NCBI GenBank assembly: GCA_964036295.1
Contig: OZ038466.1
Location: 11,318,001-11,382,000 of the forward strand
DNA: 64,000 bases
From: Plumapathes pennacea
Taxonomy: Eukaryota > Cnidaria > Anthozoa > Antipatharia > Myriopathidae
Direction of reading: 5' to 3'
The notes below the pieces were generated by a model. The model was not told the origin of the DNA. It worked only from the letters and a program-made list of their open reading frames with translations, and ran no database searches. Numbering within the stretch: the stretch's first letter is position 1; each line of letters begins with the position of its first letter. Positions 51,009 through 61,724 of this stretch are shown here, piece by piece. Made by a program: the position numbers and the translations under genes.

Positions 51009-51385
51009 TTACATTTCTTTCTTTCTTTCTTTCTTTCTTTACTTGCGTGCAGGATTTGCGATAGATTACATTTACCAGGAGTGATCAGAGAATACGTCAA
51101 ACAACGACAACTCACCTTATGATGGATTTATTTGCGACGATACTTTTTCGCTGTTAGTATGGTCATCCTCTTTGTTTCAGCCACTGCCGACAGCGTGACA
51201 CCTTCATTCAAGTATATTTCGACTCCCTGGTCATAATTGTCGCATAACAAAGCAGATTTTCGGCGATCTTGGCGTTCAATTCTTTTTTTCATAACAAATC
51301 GGGCCGCCATTTTGTCAAGAAAGCCACAATCTCGTCCCCAGGGCCATCCGTGTGATGGCCATGGGGACGAGGTTGGAAATGTTTG
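50235..51385 (-). mobile_element. Dispersed element, right copy, uninterrupted
   Basis: It is the inverse of the element at 23730-27435, without the 1.9-kb insertion. It has the ATCAGGCAT minisatellite (50275-50660), an (ATT)n array with a following (TTTC)n run (50940-51038) and an exon-like frame at 51128-51310. The distal end has a short hairpin of CTCGTCCCCA(G/T)GGCCAT type (51338-51376). Confidence 0.75.
51128..51310 (-). CDS. 60-codon frame in the dispersed element
   Basis: It starts at an ATG (MAARFVMKKRIERQDRRKSA), continues with LLCDNYDQGVEIYLNEGVTL, and ends RRK-stop just before a GTGAGT donor-like site. The C-terminal part (VTLSAVAETKRMTILTAKKY) could form a helix-turn-helix. The 23.8-kb copy is broken by a stop. 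It is probably an exon captured by, or belonging to, the element. The family is unknown. Confidence 0.4.
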   Translation of the reverse strand: MAARFVMKKRIERQDRRKSALLCDNYDQGVEIYLNEGVTLSAVAETKRMTILTAKKYRRK

Positions 51386-51389
51386 GAAA

Positions 51390-52665
51390 AGTCCTAATTT
51401 CTTTCCAAATGGGTGAGAGCACTAAGATACGGTGGCAAAGAATATATAAATATATAAAATAATCCACCCATTCTCGTTCGTCACCTTGCAAACCTGAGCC
51501 AGCGACTATAACTGTACTACAAAAACCGCTGACACAACTCGAACTCGGCGGGGGGGGCTTATTTCAAATTTTGGCTGAGAGATTTACGGTAACCTTGAAA
51601 ACTATAAAGTGGCAGTGAAGCAACAACGGTTCGTTACAAATATCTCGAAAAATGAACACAAATAACTCAGTGACACATTAAATTCCCTTTAATCGCTGAG
51701 TTTAGCCTTGTATCATTTATTGTCGCTTTAAATCACCATACGTGATTGTGGAACAAAGAGAGAAAACGCTAAAAATTGCACGAAATTCAAAGCAAGTCTG
51801 AAGCACACGTCTATAATACTCTACAAAATTTCTACAAAAAGAAAAACATATTTTCTAAATATCTCCAGACTTTCTACATATTTCTCTACATATTCTGAAA
51901 CAATATATGGATACTTGTATAACTGAGCCTGGACGCCCGGATATGGGCTGCGACGAATAAAGCCCTTGGAGTGCTGAAGTCAAGGGGAGCCGGCTTGCCC
52001 TTACACAATATCTGGGTAACATATTTTGAGTCGTCAAAGGAAGGCAAGTCTATTTTCATACCAGCGAGAAGTGCCTGTCAATAAATCGAGGTCAAACAGA
52101 ACATTTTACACTACTCGCCACTGTTTATGTATCATGGGGCATCGTCCGTACCGTTTCCTGAGTAGCGCGCTGTATGTCTGATTAAAGTAAGAAATTGTTT
52201 ACCTTCTCTCAACTCGGTTCATCGCAGCAACTTCACTCCGTGTGAGATTAAATCAATTATGCCGGGTGCCGGGCACACCACACGAGATCTTTTATTAAAA
52301 TGCGATCGTTTTTCCTAATCTTGTCCTGACCAATATACTGCCCTTTGACTTGTATCATATCACCTTCCGTTTCATACTGGTTCAGTATATAATCCTTTTC
52401 AAATGAGCTACATATTATTCAAAGAAAATAACACGGCAAAACCTTCCGAGGATATATTTACACGGCAGTTTCATGAAGGCCAAGTCCTTGGAGCAGAGTC
52501 AGTTTGAAAAAAGATCGGATTCATTCGGTTAATATATAACAATGGTTACTCAATACCGCTGTCGCGAACAGACCACCGGCAGCCAGGAGCGGCGTGAAGT
52601 CGGGTTCCGATTTCATTCATAGAGAAACTCCCGAGATGTGTACCGTATTCGAAAAGTGAATCCCG
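51390..52665. other. GPCR upstream region
   Basis: No repeat or exon was recognised beyond AT-rich sequence. The GPCR start codon follows at 52666. A 5' untranslated exon and promoter are probably within this stretch but cannot be fixed from sequence alone. Confidence 0.4.
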
Positions 52666-53871
52666 ATGGAGGGGAACTACAGCAATGAAACAATGGAACT
52701 GCCTGTGGCCGTTGTAGCTTTGGAGTCGTCCCTCGTATTTCTCATCATGATGACATCGGCGGTTTGTAATTTTCTCGTTGGGTTTGCGATCATCAGGCGA
52801 CCAGAAATGATCTCTTGGTCCAGTAACAGGCTGCTCTTGAATTTAACAGTTGCAAACTTTGTCCTATCTGTAAGTGTTTTGCCATTTGTGTTTTTCTCAA
52901 GCCTGAAACGCAGTTGGCCCTTTGAATTGACCTGGTGTGAAATCAACGGCTTCATAACAAATCTCTTGTCTACGGCATCCGTGTGGACTGCGATGTTCCT
53001 CAGCATAGATCGCTACCACTGCATCGTGAACTCGTTAAACTATCCCATCATAATGTCACCTGTGAAGACATACCTCTTCATCGGATTTTCTTGGGTTCTG
53101 AGCCTCTTCATTGCAATTCTACCCATCGCTGGCTGGGGAAGTTCGTATGACTTCAAGGTGTCAGTATCGTCTTGCTTGGTTGACTGGGACAGTGCTCAAA
53201 GCGACGGTTACACAAAATTCTACGCTTTTGCCGCATTTATAATCCCTTCATTGGTCATGCTTTGGGCGTATTATCACATTCTGAAGGCCGCTAGGAGACA
53301 GGCTCGTGTCGACCAGATCGCGGTGGTTCCGCGGTCCGTACGCAGTTCGATCAGTTCGACTGCGAGTGTTTTCATGGGTTCAAAGGCCCTTTGGACTACA
53401 TTTGTCGTCCTTGGGGCATTGTTATTTCTCTGGGGGCCTTATGTTATCGTCATGCTACTAAAATCAAGCAGAGTGAGTGTTTCACGCGGGGTGGAAGTCA
53501 CGGCAGTTCTGTTGTCGTTCTCAAGTTCCGCTGTTTATCCTGGTATTTATGGATTTCGCGTGCGCGCGATTAGAAGAGAAATCAAACACATTCTACGCCG
53601 TCGGCTGTGCAATACGAATGCAGTTCGGCCTTTGAGCGCAAGCGACAGGGCCTTCGTCACATCTTCTCACTTCAGGAACCGTTCAGTATCTGAGGGCTGC
53701 TTAGACTTGCATTTTGCGGATAGAAGCGCGGCAGGAGCTGCCAGTGAGCCCCCATATGGTCTGCCTGTGATAAGAGAAGAGGTCGGAGAGTGTATCAGTA
53801 GAAAAAAACATACGGAATCCACCGATTTAGAATCCAGCACGGAGGTCACTGTTCCAGGGACAGTGATGTGA
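52666..53871 (+). CDS. Class A (rhodopsin-like) GPCR, single exon, orphan
   Basis: This is an intact 401-residue seven-transmembrane receptor. Segments: TM1 about 17-43 (Asn35), TM2 about 56-80, TM3 about 91-116 with DRY at 115-117, TM4 about 134-157, TM5 about 184-207, TM6 about 242-265 with FLWGPY at 254-259, TM7 about 276-297 with YPGIY at 291-295. Cys91 and Cys170 can form the usual TM3-ECL2 disulfide. N-glycosylation sites are near the short N-terminus (NYS, NET). The cytoplasmic tail of about 100 residues is Ser-rich. Two positions are unusual for the class: Asn64 in place of the conserved TM2 Asp, and Tyr291 in place of the Asn of NPxxY. No Schiff-base Lys is seen in TM7, so it is not an opsin of standard type. 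The ligand is unknown. The start is the first in-frame ATG (context CCCGATGG). Confidence 0.92.
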   Translation: MEGNYSNETMELPVAVVALESSLVFLIMMTSAVCNFLVGFAIIRRPEMISWSSNRLLLNLTVANFVLSVSVLPFVFFSSLKRSWPFELTWCEINGFITNLLSTASVWTAMFLSIDRYHCIVNSLNYPIIMSPVKTYLFIGFSWVLSLFIAILPIAGWGSSYDFKVSVSSCLVDWDSAQSDGYTKFYAFAAFIIPSLVMLWAYYHILKAARRQARVDQIAVVPRSVRSSISSTASVFMGSKALWTTFVVLGALLFLWGPYVIVMLLKSSRVSVSRGVEVTAVLLSFSSSAVYPGIYGFRVRAIRREIKHILRRRLCNTNAVRPLSASDRAFVTSSHFRNRSVSEGCLDLHFADRSAAGAASEPPYGLPVIREEVGECISRKKHTESTDLESSTEVTVPGTVM

Positions 53872-55424
53872 TAATTTAACAATCTCTAAATAACAAAAGA
53901 AGCTTTTTCTGGCAAGCCGGAACACTTGTGGGACAGATTACCACAATATCGCCCAAGTAGCTGTTTAAAAAAGCAGAAATGTCAAACTCTGTAGTACAGT
54001 TTGACGCCATTCAGCATTAAAGCAAGAGTTTTCCCATGACAATTTCCTCTGCAAATGGTCAATATATAAACTAAATTCATTCTTATATTATGCTTTTAAC
54101 AATAGACACTGTACAATAATACATGTACCCGTCAGTCTCACAGAGTCGTCACAATGAAAGCCTCAGAACACAACCAAATACGCACGCTAAAGGGAAACCA
54201 ACAGAAACAGCAGAAGGATAGATCACACGAATTCTTTTGAACGATATTAAAAGATAACAAAATTCACCGGATGTGAGATTTGGCATTGGGTGGTCGCTCA
54301 CGTTTTCAGGCGCGCATTCCGGCTGTGACATCACGGTCCAGAAAGAAACAAAACAGGCCACCCACGAGAGAAACGCTCCGTCTGTTACTCCCCGCTTGGC
54401 CTGTCTGCAAATCTACTGTGTTTTTCAGTATCAAATACACAAATATTCGCGATACATTCAAGACGATGGAAATTTGTATAAATCCATTTGTTCTGCTGCC
54501 GAGGTATGTCCCAAGGTCAGGCTTGTCCTCACAGCCAGTGGACATTTTTAATCTGCCTCAAGTATGGGAGAAATGTTATTAGAAGATCCATCTCATCCCC
54601 CGCCAAGCTGGTGATTAAGATAGCGGACAACACACAGCGTTTCTGGTTTGCTTCTTATTGTTGTCGTGTCATGAGCCTCGGACTGCCTCATCAAGATTTT
54701 ACATAAAATCCTGTTCCTAAAAGAAGACACGAGTTACTGTTTCACTAAGTCACGCAAAAGACTCGCACTTCGGAGGAATTAATGTTTCATTTCCCACTTG
54801 GTAGTATACTTTCTGTTCTTTCGCTCGTTCTCTCCTGCTCAGTCATTTGTCGCAAACACGAAATACTTCAAGATCTATCAGAAAGGAGAATTGGCAACCA
54901 ACCAGCCGATGGTAAGCGATTTGATACGGTCGGCGTGTGAGCTGTCATCGACGAAGATAGCTTGAATAACATGATATTAGATTGCGCTGTATCTTTTCCG
55001 GCAGGACTACAAAACGTTCAATAACTAGCCGAAGTTTTCTTATCGTTAAAAACTGAAAAGCACAAATGCGGTGATCGATGATACAAGTCATCACGAGTTC
55101 ATCGAAATAATCAATTTTGTAACATTCGGTTCCAAGACATATGTTACAGAAATGCACTTTACTGCAGATCCCCTTCCGCCACTCTAATGTTTATCCAGTC
55201 AAGAAATCATTTGTCGGGTTTTTTCCAACTCGACCTCTGACCTGCCAGCATCCACGTTTCCACTTCCGCTCAACGGGTGCGTACACTAAAAGGAAGACCG
55301 AAGACCAAAAAGGAAAACCCCCTTGTTTTCACAAACCATGTAAAACACGACTCATTAGGCTAGGAAGACCAATTAGCGACTAAATAATCAGGGTCTTCCG
55401 TTTTAAACCCCAAATAAATACAAT
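53872..55424. other. Intergenic after the GPCR
   Basis: Short, weak open frames occur on both strands near 54149-54706 and 55141-55383 without domain similarity or good splice borders. No clear repeat was recognised. Confidence 0.45.
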
Positions 55425-55850
55425 GGAACCTCCCTCAGCGAAAATCACACGTAAGTGACCACCTCTCTTAAGCGACCACTTACCCAAATGACCGACTGGT
55501 TACACAGTCAAATTTCTATTAGTGAAACCTCTCGTAAGCGACCACCATTGAGGCTCACCGTTTGAGTTTTTCCATTTTTTTTTTACCTCCGAGGACTAAC
55601 TTCATCGCAGAAATCGGACAGAAAAAAAACAGTAACATAGGTAATGTAACGTGCAACAGGACACAAGGTTGATTTTTTAAAACACAAATTGCTTTTAATT
55701 CACAAAAACTGCATTATTTGACACTGGCTGTAGCTCAAAGCTGGATCTCACTTAGGCCTCTCATGGTGAGAAATTCCTGTGAGCGACCACCTCCTGTTAA
55801 CGACCACTGACGAACGAACGGTGGTCGCTTACGCTCACGAAGATAAATTC
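55425..55850. repeat. Element with GCGACCACC motifs
   Basis: AAGCGACCAC(C/T) recurs near 55470, 55530 and 55780, with an inverse GTGGTCGCTT near 55823. The two ends therefore form imperfect inverted repeats around a 300-bp interior. It is MITE-like. Confidence 0.6.
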
Positions 55851-56064
55851 GCCCGGAACGAACGTTAACCTGGTGTCGTGTCGTGTCGTGTCGTGTTATG
55901 CAAGATTCGTTCCCTTTATTCCATTTTCGTACAGCCCGAAACAAGTATTCACGAGCACTCACTGCTCTTGCATAGCGTATATAACTTCGATTGAAGCAAA
56001 AAGTGGAAATGTTCCTGCGGCACCATTACAAGGACGAACACACTTGTTTAACTGTGTCTGTACA

Positions 56065-56238
56065 TATTCTCCTAACTATTCAAGAAGAATATGTGTGAGA
56101 GATGTAGAGAGAAATAATACTTCAATCAGATGTCATCTAAGCAAGGTATCAAAAGCCACGTTCTACATATTGTATGATATATCTTTGGTCAAAAACTAAA
56201 AAAGAAAATTGTTGATCACTCTTACGGTCAAAGGGTTA
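56065..56238. repeat. CCCTTTCACT-family MITE copy
   Basis: It contains AAGAAGAATATGTGTGAGAG, GCAAGGTATCAAAAGCCACG and the right terminus GATCACTCTTACGGTCAAAGGGTTAA. The left terminus is degraded. Confidence 0.65.
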
Positions 56239-56559
56239 AATACTTTGTCAGTCGGAAAAGTTTTCACACCATTGCAATTCAACCAGTATGCTTGTTTCAT
56301 ATTCCAAAGCGCGATTATAGATTTCATTGAATTTGCCATTGAGATTTCAAAATACCGGACCCAGGTATTAGCAGATACTGCCTACCGCTAATGCATAATG
56401 ATGTTTTTAAAAAACTTGCATACAATCAAGAATATCAAGCTGCGCCTGATCTAACGCACTTTATTATATGGCATTGATACTACGCACGCTACGATTGGTT
56501 AATTTACCGGTCCATACTATATAAATAAGAGAACTAATAACGGCATTAAAACAAAACAA

Positions 56560-57260
56560 AACAAAAAACAAATGTGATCCGACTGATGTAACACCATACC
56601 CTGGAACACCATACCAATAAAACACGACACAGCCTTGCTATGTTAGTAAGAAAACAAAGCAGGCTTTAGCATTTACAAAAAAGCGGTAGAAATAACGATA
56701 TAAAAACTCAAAAAGCAAAGATAATCCAACTACTGTAACACCAAACCAATATAACACTACACAGCGCTAATAAATTTAGCAAGAAAACAAAGCAGGCTGT
56801 AGCATAAAAAAAAACTGTAGAAATAACGACATAAAAGTGCAAAAAGCAAACAGTGCAGTCTAACTACTGTAACACCATACCCGTGAAATACGACACAGCG
56901 CCAATATGCGTAGTAAGAAAATAAAGCAGGCTTTGGCATTAAAATAACGACATAAAAACACAAGAAAAGCAAATTTAATCAAATATTGTAATACTTTACA
57001 CATAAACGTAGTAAGAAAATACAACAGGCTTTGGCATTAAAATAACGACATAAAAACAAAAAAGCAAAGAGTGCAATCCAACTACTGCAACATCATTCCC
57101 TTCGTCAAATGCAAACTTATTATACTTTACGCTAAGGACTGGACCCCCCCGGCTAGAAAATCGCAACAGGTCAGACATACAAAGAGTCATTTTGCATAAT
57201 AAAAACTCAAACTCGCCATGGTGATAAATGACTAATACCAAGAATGGACGCATTAATCTA
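56560..57260. repeat. Degenerate tandem ACACCAT...AAAGCAGGC segment
   Basis: Blocks with TAACACCATACC or TAACACCAAACC, then AGTAAGAAAA(C/T)AAAGCAGGCT, then AAATAACGA(C/T)ATAAAA recur about four times with a period near 120-125 bp. Minus-strand frames within this stretch are repeat artefacts. Confidence 0.65.
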
Positions 57261-57770
57261 GGTGATTAAAAACTTCACGAAGTCTGTTATCAAAAAGATG
57301 AATGGCTTAGAAAGTGAGAAAAACAAAACAAAACACAAAAAACACAAAAAAGAGACAATAGACATAACAAACTACCTAAGTGGAAAAAGAAAGAAAAAGA
57401 AGTTATCGAAAACCCAAAGAGTAAATCATTCAGAAGCTTGGCTGTGCACATAAAAAGATTAATGCATACATGAGGATTTTTAGTCCTATTAGATAAAACT
57501 GATAGTGCCATAATTTTCGAGGGCTCTCTGCCACTCAGCCGCTAGGAAACACAATTCCTTTGTGATGCATATAACTTTGTTCAAAACTGCGTTAATTGGA
57601 AAGGACAATACGAATAAAATCACCTGGACCATATACAGCCCAAGGCGCCAGTTAAGTTTCGCAGGTAACTTGCATGTACAAACAATTTCAGAGGCTACAA
57701 ACACCGGTTTATCAACATGTCTTGAGTAAACCGACAACCTTATAGTATTAACAAGAAAGGATTTCACCTC

Positions 57771-57970
57771 CAGTGGCAGCTGTTTCAATGAATGTCGCGT
57801 TAGTCTGCGGAGTCGTGGGACTGTCTCTGTTATTGCTTCTGTTGGTGTTATTATTTATGTGTAACAGAGGATTTGCGATCGTACCGCGAGAGGCGTGCGC
57901 AAGTGACAAGAGGACGGGAAAATACTGTGAAGAGATGGCGGAGACAAAGCTATGGACAACTGTCATCTAA
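57771..57970 (+). CDS. Possible terminal exon with a transmembrane segment
   Basis: After a CACCTCCAG acceptor-like site, an open frame to TAA at 57968-57970 reads [20 protein letters not shown], then LLFMCNRGF and a polar tail of about 35 residues. It looks like the last exon of a single-pass membrane protein with a short cytoplasmic tail. A short protein starting at the internal ATG (57788) is also possible. No upstream exon was found. A second frame overlaps its 3' part (to 58082). Confidence 0.35.
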
Positions 57971-58089
57971 TCACACTCCCACCACCGCAAAGTCAAAACA
58001 CGTCGCGATGTTGGACTATTCAAAGGAAGCTCTAGAAAACCGACAACTTCAACACGATTATGAGATGAAAACAAGTTTTTAGATATGTC

Positions 58090-59960
58090 GACTGAACTCA
58101 TCCACAGGGAACATCACCGCTGCGAGTCCGAGCAAGAAATTAAAGTTGTCATATCGACAAGACCGCAAATATACTCCCCGACCGTAAGACGCTCCGTTTG
58201 ATAAATACTGCTTTGATTAAAGCTTCTGAATTATCATCCTTTTCAAAAAAGTGTTGGAAACATTGGGGCGAGCATTATACACGGGTGATTACGGTATATT
58301 TTTTCGAATTTTCGTGACGTCATCACAGGAACATTTTATTACAAAAAAAACGTATTGGGAAAGATAAATGGCCATGCATTTATGCTATATTTAAACTTCC
58401 TGCATATTAATTGTTTTAGACGAAAAGAGTTTCAGTCACAAAAAGAAAGAAATATCGCAAAATTTCTCGGTTGACGTCACGTTGTTAATATCCTTTGTAA
58501 CTTATAACAATAGTTAAAAATAGTCTGTCGACTATTTACACTTTAGTACAAAATGGTGGATATGACGAGAAAACAAAACAAAACATAAAAAAGAAAAACA
58601 CCGGCAAAAACAGAACCCCCCCCCCCCCCCCCCAAAAAAAAAAAAATAATAATAATAAATAAATAAATAACAGTCCAGAAAATGATCGTTTGCACTGGCT
58701 GAAAAACAAGGTGAATATTACAGGCAACAAAACTTTTTTACTAAAGATACGAAATACTGCCAAATGTTCCAATCCACGCATTATACTCTGTAACTACAGC
58801 ATTGTTTAATAGCACCGTTTCTTTGTTATTTCACAAAATTACCAAGCGACTATTAAAATTTCTAAATCCCTCAAAGGTCACTCGCAATTCTAAAACCATG
58901 CAAATTTGGGGACCGCTTTATTAATTTATATGCGTTATTAAACCAACTGTTACCGTGGTTACAACAAGTCAGTCGGTTCCTCAGAACTGCTGTGTATTTT
59001 TGACGACAAGACGGGAGATCCACGTCATGCCTTATTAGAAAGTCCCTTACTGGTAAGTTATTGAATGTCCGTCTGTGCTTTAATTAAAACTCTTCACAGT
59101 TACAAATCTATCGATGCTCTACGTCGCATAATGGAAATCCACACTGTGTCAGTATTGTTATATCAACAAACTCCGATTCTCAGCAAAGAAACTATAGAAA
59201 ACTTACCACGTAGAGATTTATACCCGACAAAACAGTATTATATCGTGAAAAATCTCCTTGCCAGAAAAACTAAAAAACTATGTCATACATAACCGTAACT
59301 GTTACTGCAAGCCTAACATCTGTTGTAATCATTCCACTGTTAACATAACAGTGCAAGCATATTTTCAGTCTTTCCCGAAAGTAAGAAAGGATTGTCTGAA
59401 AAAGAAACCTACATATAACTACGTCAAGTTAATATCACAACTTAACAAACATAAATCCGGATGACGTTCATGACACTTGAGATGAAATAGACTTTGTCCA
59501 AAATATTAAAAGAAATAATTAACACTACACTACTGTGTTCAAACATTTCAGTAATAGAACTGAAACATCGCCAAGGTGACGAAATCCAAGATAATAAACA
59601 AAAACCCTTACAGGGTCTCTATGTAAAAACTATATATTGCCAAATTAAGCTGGCTCTCACTCGCAGCGGTTCAGTGAGTAAAAAATGTAAAGCAAGGAAG
59701 AAAAATAGATCTATTGTAGGTAAACAACTTCATTTTAGTTATTCAAATCAACTGAAATATATTATGTCCAGATTCTTCTTCTTATTAATAAGCCTATTTA
59801 GATTCTTCCCAGCACGACATAACTTTCACACTCAATCAGAAGAGCGAGACGGTTGATTGAAATTCTGTACAGGTAGCACCTGCGTTGGTCTACACAAGTT
59901 ACGTTTACACATAACAGTGTATGCACATAAAACCCTTCGTCTTCTTGCACGCGTCGCATT
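58090..59960. other. Intergenic, weak frames only
   Basis: It contains a C run near 58618-58633 with an AATAAAT-rich stretch, and AT-rich plus-strand frames near 59065-59856 without domains. Nothing is supportable as a gene. Confidence 0.45.
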
Positions 59961-59986
59961 ACAAAGAGGTTATTACACGGGAAGGA

Positions 59987-60089
59987 GTGCAATACGGCGG
60001 AGTATTTTTACGAGTCAGTTGTATTTTTTCGAGCCTGCTTCAGGTGAGAAAAAATAAAACTGACGAGTAAAAATACAGCCGTATTGCAC
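59987..60089. repeat. Foldback with GTGCAATACGGC ends
   Basis: GTGCAATACGGC(G)GAGTATTTTTAC and the inverse GTAAAAATACAGCCGTATTGCAC form a stem with a spacer of about 50 bp. That spacer itself pairs (GTCAGTT/AACTGAC). Outer TTATTACAC and GTGTAATAA copies extend the fold. Confidence 0.8.
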
Positions 60090-60110
60090 GACTTTTTGTG
60101 TAATAAATTA

Positions 60111-60319
60111 TTTATTACACGACAAGCGAAGCAGGGCAAACATTCTCACCGCGCGCAAAATGGAACAAAAAATGACGCGTTCGTAAACTTTGCTTGCGAA
60201 AACTGATCACGTAAGCTAATAAACCAGTTGATCTGGTTCCTGACGAGTGCAATACGCTCCCATCTTTGCACTCGTTTTGGCCCGTATTTGCACTCGAAAA
60301 TGTCAAGTCGTGTAATAAA
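60111..60319. repeat. 209-bp TIR element with TTTATTACACGAC ends
   Basis: TTTATTACACGAC at 60111-60123 and its exact inverse at 60307-60319 bound the element. The interior holds a pair of GTGCAATACG/TTGCACTCG-type segments. It abuts the previous foldback. Confidence 0.75.
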
Positions 60320-60951
60320 GACATATATTCCTCCAAAGGTGCTGGTCTTTCCATTGACATCGCTGCTTACACAGGAGTACACAGGAGGGAAAGGTAAACT
60401 CAAAGTTGATCGCGGTGACTTTCGAGAGGTTCATGAAAAGAAACATGATATGAGTGGTTAAACCAATAAGTGTTTGGTTTTGGCGGTCGCTTACGATAGA
60501 TAATTATTGCTCGGAGAGATTCCATTGTATAAATTCAACTGTTTTGGGTTGATTAGTCACTGGTTTTCTGAAGTAGTATAGTACTAAAATGCTCCGTAAA
60601 AATTAACTATTAATGATATGCAGGTAATGCCACGGGCATGCACTGATACTCACAATAACAAGGTTTACCAGGAAACATTTCGTTATATAATAAATAAGCC
60701 TGTAAATAAACGTGTCCTTTTCCTCTACATCCAGCCTTTAGCGTCTATTGAGCTACCTCGTGGAGGTTTGTACCAAACGACATTACCTTTAATAATGCAA
60801 GATGCAAGAAACATGATTAAAACAAGGTATATGTTGATACGCAATTTGTCTTTTACAGTTATTTTACATCTTGACATGTATTTATCTTCCAAAGTTATTT
60901 GTATCACATACTCAGTATTCTCAGCATATATATAGTTACCAAGAAAAACTA

Positions 60952-61640
60952 AAGGTGGCTCCATAGGGCTTTTTGTTACACTTGTTTTTATTTAGTTTAT
61001 GACACTATTACTGTCATATTTTCATTTCATTACATTCTTTGTTGATCAAATTTGCAGGTTGGATGTTTCGAAAGATTTGTTGCGTATACGTTTTAATGTT
61101 GTCAATCTAATGTGGTTTCTATAAAAACAATACTACCTTGGAGTAAGGGTCTGTTACCTTATTTTCAAACTTTCTGCTCTATTTTCTGGAGTTCTCTTCG
61201 GTGAAAGTTTCTGAATTTTTTAGTATGTTTAGGAATTTATATAAAGTAAACATATCTGTGAAAAAAAGTTGGGGTTAAAGGAGCAGGTTCCGGGTTAATC
61301 GACAATTTATGTTCTTTTTTTTAAAAAAACATCTGCTCCAAAATTTCCATTAAAATCAATTATGATTTGCCTGCAAAATTCAAGACACATTCACCGAAGG
61401 AAACTCGAGAAAAAAACAGACAGAAACTTGACATTTTACGTGCGTATTGCGCCATCAAATGGAAAATAATACATCGACAAAATCGACAAGTGCGCATGCG
61501 TTAGTGTCCTTGCGCGTAAAATGAGCTGTACAAAACCAGCCCTTAATGTTAAAGACATACCTTGATGTGCAAACAGCTGAACGGACATATCTTCAAAATG
61601 GTTCACAAACGCGCATTTTCCACATATTGTATTGTTTGTG
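60952..61640. repeat. Second AGGTGGCTCCATA element, inverted relative to 10.3 kb
   Basis: It starts AAAGGTGGCTCCATAGGG and follows the inverse order of the element at 10257-10900, including GTGCGTATTGCGCC, GCGCATGCGTTAGTGTCCTT and TTGATGTGCAAACAGCTGAA. The distal terminal repeat has been lost. Confidence 0.75.
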
Positions 61641-61724
61641 TTCAAAGGAAAAGCTAAAAAATAATTTCTACTTAGTTCCAGATTTTCACTTGGCTACACC
61701 TTTCAAGATCGCATCTTCCTAAAG

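Noticed and set aside
52677-53006. Antisense frame within the GPCR
   Set aside because: Shadow of the clearly conserved plus-strand receptor.
59065-59856. Plus-strand frames with basic, AT-rich composition
   Set aside because: Composition follows the local AT bias. No domain, splice borders or conservation signal is visible.
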